From positions 1 through 11,229 of the forward strand of contig CAJVPJ010001236.1 of NCBI GenBank assembly GCA_910592205.1: a DNA stretch of 11,229 nt, given 5' to 3'. This DNA comes from Paraglomus occultum. Taxonomy: Eukaryota; Glomeromycota; Glomeromycetes; Paraglomerales; Paraglomeraceae. Both the position numbers and the translations under genes were made by a program. Under the pieces are notes generated by a model, which saw only the letters and a list, made by a program, of their open reading frames with translations, was not told the origin of the DNA and did no database searches. Of the stretch, positions 1 to 9,300 are shown piece by piece. How positions within the stretch are numbered: the stretch's first letter is position 1; each line of letters opens with the position of its first letter.

Positions 1-75
1 GCTATTAAAAAATATTCACATTTTGCATTAATGTTTAAATATACAAAGTGTCCGGTGACTTTTTTCCACTGAGTG
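1..75. mobile_element. Possible right end of a Tc1/mariner-like transposon
   Basis: The stretch from about 44 to 75 (starting AAAGTGTCCGGTGAC and ending CCACTGAGTG), followed directly by TA at 76-77, looks like a Tc1/mariner terminal inverted repeat. Read inward on the minus strand it begins CACTCAGTGG and then has an A-rich run. Such elements insert at TA and end in CACT-type termini. The other end, if it exists, lies left of the window, and I see no matching inverted copy downstream. No transposase is visible in the 75 bases. This is inferred from the style of the terminus only. Confidence 0.33.
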
Positions 76-77
76 TA

Positions 78-1434
78 TGTTATTGATCTGAAATACACTG
101 TCTGCTTGTTTTCATTCTTACTTCATGTCTTTCTTAACTTTTGTTACGTTTATTTTTAATAACTGCAAACTATTTTTTAGCTTCAAATAGCTGTCAAGCT
201 AATGGTTGTAATGAGTTTGCCTACTACATTATACAATCTTTTTGACAAAAATTTCATTTCTTTATCGCTAATAGTAATATCTTAAACTTGTCAACTAAAC
301 TACAATCCTTTATTCGTACCTGTTTGGAAATATCTGGAAAAATATAGCGTGGTATATGCAATTAAACACTACGAGTTAGATAATCTACATCTATAGACTA
401 TGCTAACTTTTTAAAAAAAATTGCCAAATGTTTATAATTCTGCATGCCTTTGCCATTGTAATGTGTTGGGTTAACGAAATTCTGTATCTTTTTTATACCG
501 CAAAGGCGCTTCTCTCATTAATTTTTCAAAAAGTAGACATTTGTAATATTATTAATCTTATCTTAACTGTATGCTCAACCGCTGTTTGCGAAAAAATTGA
601 CGTGTAATCTAACCTTTATTGCTGCAATCTCATCAATATGCAACATGTCTCGTATTTAATGTACACGTGTTCGAATTGTTCGATCTACCATTTCGGCGTC
701 AATTTTGTTTAAGTATACGGAAAGTACCAATAGTTTGTGTAAATCAATAGCACTTTTATTAGATTGTTGTGATGTAACAATAGTATTTTTTTTTTTCCAG
801 AACGTCAATTAATATACTTTGAATTAAATACAAAAATAAAAAGTTTTGTATTCACAAAAATTTACAAGCTTTCTGTACATTGGAATAGTTTATCGGTTTT
901 TCCCGTTTAGATAACCATTTAGTTGTACAAGTGGAGAAATTGACAGACTGTGTATAGCCAAGTACAATATACTGTAACTTTTACCTTGATAATTGTAACA
1001 TATTGAATGTTTAAAATTTTGCAGGTGATATTCGATCGAGCTGAAATTTTACAGGTGATCAGTGTTTGTGGTATGTTATATGTGTTGACATTTTCAAAGC
1101 GTTTGCTCTTGCATATACTAAATTATGAGGAGTCAACTACTTATGCACCTTACTGTATTTAAACGACGATACGATATGTATTCACCGATGATTCGATACG
1201 ATGTAATCAGAATGTGCGCGTAAATGTACATAATGGTTTATTCACATCATCCCACAGAAGCTCTTATCGAACGAATTTGAAGTCACGTAAACGTTCTATA
1301 AGTAGCAACTCAACTGTGTACAGTAAGTATTATCTATGCTTACTAAATATCTTAGTGTACGTTGCAAATAAAGTTTTCTCCTTTTATGTAGATAGATAAC
1401 ACAAAAAAATTCAGCATTTTAATGATTACAACTA
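78..1434. other. AT-rich non-coding region, no gene seen
   Basis: This stretch has frequent stops in all frames and homopolymer A/T runs, including a T tract near 787-798. I see no convincing exon, tRNA or rRNA. Short reading frames such as the one at 1214-1399 lack any recognisable motif. Two small local repeats stand out: a near-identical block (AAATTTT-G/A-CAGGTGAT) near 1014 and 1045, and CGATACGAT twice near 1167 and 1194. Their meaning is unknown. It may be old repeat sequence or the distal flank of a gene left of the window. Confidence 0.6.
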
Positions 1435-1458
1435 CAGTCAAACCTCGTTATACCGATA
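1435..1458 (+). repeat. Left terminal inverted repeat of the pogo-like element
   Basis: These 24 bases are the exact reverse complement of 2157-2180. The match ends sharply after the 24th base. A TA dinucleotide precedes it at 1433-1434. A related sub-motif (TTATCGGTAAATCGGG) lies just inside, near 1479-1493, and may be a decayed transposase-binding repeat. Confidence 0.88.
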
Positions 1459-1583
1459 TTTTTGTTCCGCCAAAAATTTATCGGTAAATCGGGATTTTTT
1501 TCTTTTCTACCCGATAATATGAGTGATACGCAAAATATCGCTTATCAGGGGTGTTGGATGAAGGTGTCAAGCTTTAGTGTTTG

Positions 1584-1990
1584 TTAAAGAAAACGATTAA
1601 CCATAGATACTATCTCATCGTCGTTCATATATTGCTCCGCCGATATATTGCGTTGTCCCAGCCTAGACGACCAATAGAAGATTGTATAACATCGTCGTTG
1701 TCGTCGATGTTCAATTCACAGTAATATGCCGGTCTTCCTCCAACGCAACGTAGTTTCCGTAACAAAACTCCACAATAAGTAGATCATATGAATCAGCGAT
1801 ATGTTGTACAAGCAATCGACGATAGTGACAAATGAATTGGGCTTTCGTACTTACCTTGATTTAATGATATCGCATGAGACGTGGTGTTGAGGGGTGGTAA
1901 TTGACTAGGCTCCAGGATAGTGTATATTTCTTTCTTCTGTGCATTCTCGATGAAATACAGAATGATTAACCCAGAATGTTCCTAATTAGT
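1584..1990 (-). pseudogene. Relic of a pogo-type DDE transposase, C-terminal part
   Basis: Minus-strand translation gives recognisable blocks of the pogo/CENP-B-like DDE transposase C-terminus in the right order but in different frames. A segment containing FIENAQKK (about 1955-1932) is followed by QLPPLNTTSH (about 1903-1874), the equivalent of the conserved LPPNTTSHLQP-type motif. HYRRLLVQH follows (about 1827-1801), then an acidic tail ending MNDDEIVSMVNRFL and stop TAA (1586-1584). At least two frame changes and a stop separate the blocks, so no functional protein is possible. The DNA-binding N-terminus and the first catalytic acid are absent. The family assignment rests on the motif order; exact borders are uncertain. 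Confidence 0.68.
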
Positions 1991-2141
1991 GAATGCTACA
2001 CAATTATCGGTAGAGCTTAATAGTGTAATAGTAAATGGTATTGATGTATTGGTATAAAGGTTATTATTATACTTATCGAAATAAAATTTTCTATCTAAAT
2101 TTTGGGGCCGGCGTTTTCCATCGATATTATTATATGGAGGT

Positions 2142-2169
2142 TATCGGTATAACGGGTATCGGTATAACG
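2142..2169 (+). repeat. Subterminal tandem repeat TATCGGTATAACG
   Basis: The 13-base word TATCGGTATAACG occurs at 2142-2154 and 2157-2169, a 15-base period (GG between copies). The second copy is part of the right terminal inverted repeat, so the inner copy duplicates the outer part of the terminus. Repeated transposase-binding sites at one end are common in this superfamily; that role here is inferred. Confidence 0.7.
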
Positions 2170-2180
2170 AGGTTTGACTG
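2157..2180 (-). repeat. Right terminal inverted repeat of the pogo-like element
   Basis: This is a perfect 24-base inverted match to 1435-1458, followed by TA at 2181-2182. The perfect identity of the ends contrasts with the heavy decay of the internal coding relic. Confidence 0.88.
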
Positions 2181-2417
2181 TATACACATTTTGCTATCAC
2201 AGTCTGTTTCGCTTTCCTACAACCAATCAATCATTTTCATGGAGTGTGGCCTATGATGATCGATTGTTTTGAGACTTCATTTTTAGACCAGTTCTAACAT
2301 GATCCCCTGGCGTGGGAAGAGAACAATGCAATGCTTGTACCTTGCTAAAACTATAAATAATACTCTGAGATGTAATAAAGAAGTGGTCAAATAGCAAGAC
2401 CAATTGGATAGTTCGTG

Positions 2418-2636
2418 TGTTAGTAACTAATTATGTAAGAATGAGCGTAAGTACGTTGTGGCATCTAATTATGTAAGAATGAGCGTAAGTACGTTGTGGC
2501 ACAATAAATATAATAGTATCAGTGTTGTGACTACATATAAGTTAAAACCAGCTTTAGCAGTCAGTTTATCTGTAGTTGGACAACAATAAAGTCTTACTTT
2601 ATTCGCCTGCAGTATGCAACAAATTAGTTCAGATCG
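2418..2636 (+). mobile_element. Possible Ty1/copia-like LTR plus primer-binding site remnant
   Basis: A segment starting TGTTAG and ending GCAACA (2418-2621) has the TG...CA layout and short TGTT/AACA inverted ends of an LTR. It contains an AATAAA signal (2585-2590), and CATATAAG near 2534 could be a TATA element. The bases right after it (TTAGTTCAGATCG, about 2624-2636) resemble the copia primer-binding site complementary to initiator tRNA-Met (TTGGTATCAGAGCG), with one gap and two mismatches. No second LTR, polymerase or 5-bp target duplication is seen. Alternatively it is an unrelated AT-rich repeat, and the left border is arbitrary. Confidence 0.3.
2427..2502 (+). repeat. 38-bp tandem duplication (two copies)
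   Basis: Two adjacent 38-base copies (2427-2464 and 2465-2502), each starting CTAATTATGTAAGAATGAGC, differ only at the last base (T versus C). The near identity implies a recent tandem duplication. It lies inside the possible LTR fragment. The unit is not in a coding frame. Confidence 0.93.
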
Positions 2637-3374
2637 CCAATGATCAGACGTTACTGCCGCTTCTTCGGGTTTGCACCGTCTTCTAATCTTAATTCTCAAA
2701 TTCCCCCCACTTCATCGCCGATGCAAGAAAAAAAATCCTTTTATTACATACACATTCTGTTTGTTACTTCCTCTGGAAATGGATGTAATCAAATAATTGA
2801 AACAAAAAACAATCTCATCCACATTGTGAGGTTAAAATCAATCGTACGATGACTCCAGCAAAATATCGCCGCACAATTAAAAGGTTAATCGTAAAGCTGA
2901 GGTAGTAATAACGAACACGATTGTGCTACAGAAACATGTTACGTGCTATCACATATAACTGACGATTAATCGTGCGAGATTCGAGACCGTCGTAGCATCG
3001 TTTATAGTATGCATTTCTATAAACGAGATGTCTCAAAATTCTAGTAGCAATAAGGTCAGGCAAGCACAATATTCGATCATTTCAAAATTCACAAACTATT
3101 GTAATAATTGACTTGGGCGTTCTAAGGTTGGTTCGTGCGTTCTAATTTGACATTAAATTAGGTCTAGACTTGTTCTGGGTGAATCTAGGCGAGATGCTTA
3201 CTAAGCCTGCCGTACGTAGCACACACATATTGTTATGTTCTTTATCGACAAGTCTTTTCCGACCATACTCCAATGAGCACTACTTCCCTTGATAATTATT
3301 TCATATAAGACGAACCCGTAACTTCAATGTATATCTCGTAGCATAGCTCTAATATTATTTATTATCTAATACTA
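2637..3374. other. Upstream intergenic region of the histidine kinase gene
   Basis: No exon with recognisable homology is seen. A short plus-strand reading frame at 2640-2852 could be a shattered retroelement gag start after the LTR-like piece, but I cannot support it. Small palindromes occur (CGATTAATCG near 2963, CGTACG near 2843). The proximal part must hold the kinase promoter. An upstream non-coding exon cannot be excluded from sequence alone. Confidence 0.5.
3300..3309 (+). promoter_or_regulatory. TATA-like motif upstream of the kinase start codon
   Basis: TTCATATAAG-type sequence lies about 70 bases before the ATG at 3375. It is the best TATA-like element in the proximal flank. In AT-rich DNA such matches arise by chance, so it is only a candidate. 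Confidence 0.22.
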
Positions 3375-6300
3375 ATGAGCAAATTCACAACCACTCCAGA
3401 CGCAATAACCGCTCCAACAAATTTTGATGATGAAACGCCCGTAGCAGAATTAGTGCGATCCTTTGACTGGGCATCTACACCATTGGGGCCCATAGACAAT
3501 TGGCCTTTCTGGTTAAAGTCAGTCGTGGTAAGAATGAACATGGATGAGGATGCGTAAAATTAAAAGTATGAACATTTGGAAAGATAACAGGATAGTTATA
3601 ATTACCGATCTATACATTCACGCCGACTGTTTTAATGTTCGATATCCCAGCATTTGTGTCTTCACGCTGTGATTCCCATCACAGTATATATTGGACCTGA
3701 AAGAAGGATGATATACAACCAGAGTGAGTAAAAAACTATAATGATATAAACCCTCAAATATTTATTAATATTACTAACCCGTTCCGTCTAAAATATCAGT
3801 GTGGAGACCAATTTTCCAGGCGGATCATCCTGATGGTAAGCAAGTTGAGTCAGCATCTCCTGGTATTTTAATGTCACGTGGATACTAACAAATAGTAGCC
3901 TTGGGGAAGTCTGGGTTAGAATTCTACCCTGATGCCCACGAACAATTGGATCCATTATTTAAAGCGTACGTATAAAACTGTAGAAAGAAACAAACCTTTA
4001 TTTTTGTGTTTCTCAAGACTTATCATTACAATTCATCTGACTGTTGTAGAGCCTTTGCAGGAAAAGGTCAATTCCAAGAAGAATTTCCTGCATATCTCAA
4101 TAGAACTGGCTATCTAGAAGAGATATTCTGTACATTTTCGCTCAGTCCTGTATTTACTGATGATGGGGGAATAGGAGGAGTAATCTGTCTTTTGCAAGAG
4201 ATTACGCAAAAAGTTCTTATGACTAGAAGACTGAACCTACTAAAGGAACTTGCTAATGGAACGCGGGGTATGTATACTGTGAATCGTCAATAAATATCAT
4301 TATCACTGTTCATGTCCTTTGTCTATTTTGTCACTATGCCTCTTTCACTGATTGCTCGCAATCTACACACAGGAGTAAAATCAATCCAAAGTGTTTGTCA
4401 TTCATTTGCCAAAATTCTCCGCGATAATAACGCGGACATACCGTATGCAATATTATACATTGTTGAAAATCATGAAAGAGAACCTGAAGATAAGCCACAA
4501 AGAGTACGACTAGAAGCTACGACGTTTGATCAAGATGTACAGCTTTTTAAAAGAGCTGATGGATCTGATGAATATATCTACATACATGGTCATTCCAGCA
4601 GAGAGCTACCCGACAATTTACTAAAGACTCCTGATCTGATAGACTTGACAGATTCCAGCCAAGATACTGATAGTACACGTGCATATACTGATGCATCTAA
4701 ACCGTGGCCAATAAAACGCGCAGTGCTCAATGACGAGAATGTAGTTATAAGATTGCCTGACAACTCTATAGCTGTATTGTGTCCAGTGTCTTTAATATAC
4801 TGCGGGAAAAGCGTATTGACTGCTGTGGCGATATTCGGCATTAATAAACATCGAGTGCTGGATGACGAATACAAGGGATTTCTCCAGGTATGAGCTTGTA
4901 TTTCATATTATTTGTATGATATTGATATGGATATTTACATGGCACCCCCCCAATTTCTATAGCTCGTTGTTGGCCAAATGAGTTCTAGTTTTACACGAAG
5001 TCGAGTACGAGAAGAAGAACAGAGACGAAAAGATGTGTTGGCTGAATTAGACAGGCAAAAAATCGCGTTTTTTCAAAACATCAGTCACGAATTACGAAGT
5101 ATGTCCGCAATTATATGCATCTTTATTCTTTATCCTACGGTTTATTTATTATATGTCTTGTCCGCATCAATCAATACGCTAATGAGTACAACTTATAATA
5201 CCGAATTATTTCATCTAGCTCCGTTGACGTTAATGCTTTCACCTTTGGACGAGGCAACTGAACTATGCTCGGAAAACTCTCCAATATTAGGTCATCTCAA
5301 ACTTGTTCGGAATAGTAACCGAAGATTATTAAATTTAGTAGATAATTTACTTCAGGTAAGAAAGCTTCTTTACCATCTCTATTACATAGTTATCATTATG
5401 TTCTAATACTAAATTAATTTCTATCAGTTCACTCATGTAGAAATTAATCGACTTTCGGCATATTTTTCAGATTCGAATATCGCAAACTTTACAAAAGATT
5501 TGACGGCAAGTTTTGAAAGCATGGCAAGATCTTTCGGTCTTTATTTTAATCTCGATATTCCTAGCGATCAAGCTCTTGCGTGCCAAATGAAACAGAAAGT
5601 ATTCCTGGACAACGAGATGTACGAAAAGATACTTTTTAATTTATGTAAGTAACAAACGATTTTATCTGATACAAATACAATCACCTATCTAATCTATTCT
5701 GTTTGTTAGGTTCCAATGCATTTAATTATACGTTTACCGGCGGAGTGACTGTCCGATTATTTGTAGAGAAAAAAGATGACAGAGAAGGCATAGTGCTTGA
5801 AGTATCCGACACAGGTACAAGTTAACTCCACTTACTTGCATCGTACAACGTTTGCGTTATAGATCAAATAATTGATTACAATTCTTAGGGATTGGTATAC
5901 AAGAAAAGCATCTCTCAAACATTTTCCAACGCTTCTACCGCATCGAGTCTCAAAATTCACGCCGTAATGAAGGCACTGGAATTGGCCTTTCTCTAGTCAA
6001 GGAGCTCGTAGAGCAACATGGTGGTGAGATCTCGGTTGAGTCTAAAGTGGGTATTGGCACTACCTTCCGTGTTTGGTTTCCCACCGGGTGTGAACATCTT
6101 CCGGAGAAGCAAGTTCATTTTTGTGCCGAACACAACCAACTTTATTCTGAAGTCTCACCTGGAAGCACATCTGATTCGTCTATTGACTCGTACCTGGGCG
6201 AACATATGCAAGTTTCAGAAACTAACAAACTGTCCAGTAAGCGCCGCGATCGCAGTGATTTGCCTTCTACATCATTAAAAAAGCAGGATGGGTGGCTAGA

Positions 6301-9300
6301 ACCGCGTTCGAATCTCGAGTATGTCAACGCCGAAAATACAAGAACGCTCGTCTTGGTTGCCGATGATAATACGGATATGAGGTTTGTTTAACTTGAGTCG
6401 ACACTACTTGCTTGCACGCTTCTAATGTGGGTTTTACATTTTGATGCTAGAAATTATTTGAGTACTCTGATCAAGAAACAATACGATTGTCTTTGTGCTG
6501 TTGATGGCCATGATGCGCTCAAGATCGTACAAAGTTCATCACAATTACCAGACTTGATCCTTTGTGGTGAGTTTCATGCGTTTTGCTAAATTTGCTTTAG
6601 AGATGGGTCTTGTATTAAATATTTATTTTGCTTAACAAGATGTCATGATGCCAAACATGAACGGCTACGAGCTGCTTACCGCACTGCGTAACGATCCGAA
6701 AACGCAAATGATACCGGTGATTCTGTTATCAGCTTTAACAGGCGAAGCCAGCGTTGAAGGTATATTGTAGTTGTAATTGATAACATTGCGAAAACATTCT
6801 TTCAATAACCAAATATTGAATTTGTAGCATTGGAAAAGGGGGCAGACGATTATATATTTAAACCGTTTAACGCTCGTGAACTCATGGCTCGCGTTCGTGT
6901 GAATATCAAGCTTTATCATGTCCGTCGTCAACTTATCGCGGAACAGCAGCATAATGCCGAGTTTACGCAAATGTTATTTACAATCGGTAACAAAATACGC
7001 TCTGGTTTCGGGATACAAGAAACACTTGAGACGGCTATTTCGGAAATTAAAAAAGTTTTATCATGTGATTCTTTACTGATAACTAAGGATCTTAATGCGG
7101 AAGAAGTAAATGGCTGCAAGGTGATGGCTGCTTCATTACATCCAGAAATTGATCCACAAGATATTGTTGGGTGTACATTTTCGTGTTTAACTGATAGCAA
7201 AAAAATGGCAGTCGGCAATGAAATGGAAACTTGCTCAACGATCTTGGAATGTACTATTGATCACTGCCATATACATGCGAGATCAGATGCGCTATTGTAC
7301 GAAGAATGTGATTCTGACAGCTTGGATGTAAAAATATGTACGGATTGTGCATCGAGAATGTTACAACAAAATGTTTCCATTATCAGCGTACCTATTTGTC
7401 TGAAATCGTCTCCTTGGGGATGGATTGTTGCTTATCGTCAACCGGGTAGTAAGTGGACAGAGCGAGAGAGAGCTTTTCTGCGACAAGTCTCAAACCAAAC
7501 GAGTTTAGCCATCAGTCATGGCATCCTTGTTGAAGAAAAATTGAAACGAGAAGCACAAGTCCAGGCTGCAAAAGAAACTAATAAAGCTAAAAGCTTAATA
7601 TTAACCAATACGTCTTATGGTAAGAAATTGTGCTGACGCTTTGCTTCTGAAGAATACGATAGTAACATTTGGTTCATCAATAGAACTTCGGACTCTGTTG
7701 AACACAATTTCTGGGGCACTCACTGCATTCGAAAGGACACCCCTTACATCCGAACAGCAAGACGTTGTTAACGTAACATCACGTGGAGCTAATGCGGCCC
7801 TGTCCGTAGTGAACGATATCTTAGATGCAGCAAGTTTGAGAAAACGTGAGCTTACATTGACAAGCCGCACCTTTGATTTATTTGAGTTTATAGAAAAGAC
7901 GATAATAACGTTTGGCGAGCGTGCGAGCGCAAAGGAGCTTGAGTTGATCGTTTTGTACGAGCCACTGGTACTTCCGAAACATGTAAAGACAGATCCGGAG
8001 AGACTGCAACAAGTGATACTGAATCTATTATCTAATGCGTAAGAGCAGTGAATCCTTTTTATCAGGTTGCTTGTGGATATTTTCGCTTTATTAACGAAAT
8101 ATTTATTCATTAGGATAAAGTTTACGGATAATGGTCAAATTGTGGTAAAGTTGTCAATAAAAGACAATCTTGACATAACAGTTGATGATGGCAAAGATCG
8201 CATATATGTGGAAGTATCAGATACTGGTGTGGGGTATGATTTTACTTTACCATAGGTGCCGTTTTCTCTTATTCTTCTATTACTCATTTTTAAAGGATTT
8301 TTTAGCGTTGATCCGACGTCTATTGAACGTATTTGGGAAAGTTTTTATCAAGGAGATGCTTCGATGACTCGTGGTAGAGATGGTACTGGCTTAGGTCTCT
8401 CTATATGTAAAAGTCTAATTGAGCTGAACGGTGGTGAATCTGGGGTCGAAAGTGAGCTTGGTAAAGGAAGTAAATTCTGGTTTACTTGGAATATTGAACG
8501 TATGCCTCTGTCAACTGTGCCAATGTTACTTGATCACGACACTTTACAAGCTCAGTCAGACCAAAAATGCCAAGACTCTCTGTCAGCAAAATCTACAAAA
8601 GTTCTTATCATCGATTCTGTGGAGGTGGCTAGATCAGCTTACGCTACTCTGATAGCAGGAAGCGTCGAAGCAGTATATACATATTCAGATTGTAACAGCG
8701 CACTTGAGGCGGCCAGAGAACATAAAAAGAAATACGGTAGACCTATTTGTGAATTTGTATTTTTCAACGTGGGAAACAATAATGCCATGCAAGTCGAGAA
8801 TGCGGCCAGAGAACTGAAGCATATCTGTGGAAATCATTTGTCAGTTGTGTTGATGGTGTTCTGGTCAACTGCAGGATGCTCTCTCGGAAAGAATATTATC
8901 GAAAGATTAGGAGACAATGTTGCTGCCATCTGTAAGCCAATAACACGGAAGCGTATGATGGAATGCATTTCAAATTTTGATATGCTTATGACTGGGCCTG
9001 GAAACGAGAATAACGAAGAGGTCGAAAAGATTCATCTGTCGGCATATAACAAATGTTATTACCATAACCGACCTGTAACTAGCTACCCAGATGGACCAGC
9101 GGTGGTGCGAGGCGTTAAACTGTCCTCAGAAAGTGAGAGTAAATTGAAGTCTGAAGCTGTCAATGTTGGGTCTCTTCCAATAAAGAGATCGGCTTCTAGC
9201 GAACTCAAGGATCAAGATAACGAGGAGGAAAGAACAGACACTACAAGAAGAAGAATTGCAAAGTCGTCTAAATATATACTTCATGTGGTAATTAATTCAT

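Larger units (their letters stand above)
1435..2180. mobile_element. Defective pogo-like (Tc1/mariner superfamily) DNA transposon
   Basis: A 746-bp element is bounded by perfect 24-bp terminal inverted repeats, starting CAGTCAAACCTCGTTATACC at the left and present in reverse complement at the right end. TA flanks both sides (1433-1434 and 2181-2182), the target duplication expected of pogo/Tc1/mariner transposition. The CAGTC-A-ACCTCGTTATA style of terminus matches pogo/Tigger-type elements. Inside, on the minus strand, are broken remains of a DDE transposase. At this length it cannot encode a whole pogo transposase, so it is an internally deleted, non-autonomous copy. It could still have been mobilised in trans, because both ends are intact. 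Confidence 0.82.

Noticed and set aside
1214-1399. Small plus-strand reading frame of about 60 codons
   Set aside because: No domain, no splice-linked neighbour and no conserved motif. Composition is that of the flanking non-coding DNA.
2640-2852. Short plus-strand reading frame after the LTR-like piece, possible gag start
   Set aside because: It has a faint N-terminal resemblance only and no zinc knuckle, protease or polymerase downstream. Too weak to annotate.
3838-3887. Read-through of exon 3 into intron 3 as coding
   Set aside because: The in-frame continuation hits a stop at TAA within TACTAAC. Splicing at 3836/3898 restores the PAS continuity [14 protein letters not shown].
4018-4049. 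Alternative acceptor for exon 5 at TCTCAAG (exon start 4018)
   Set aside because: It gives the wrong phase relative to exon 4 and loses the [12 protein letters not shown]...GYLEE frame. The acceptor at 4049 keeps phase and homology.
4590-4874. Minus-strand reading frame inside exon 6
   Set aside because: It is antisense to the well-supported GAF-1 coding exon and has no recognisable motif. The same applies to minus-strand frames at 6142-6327, 6665-6970, 6928-7218 and 7601-8110.
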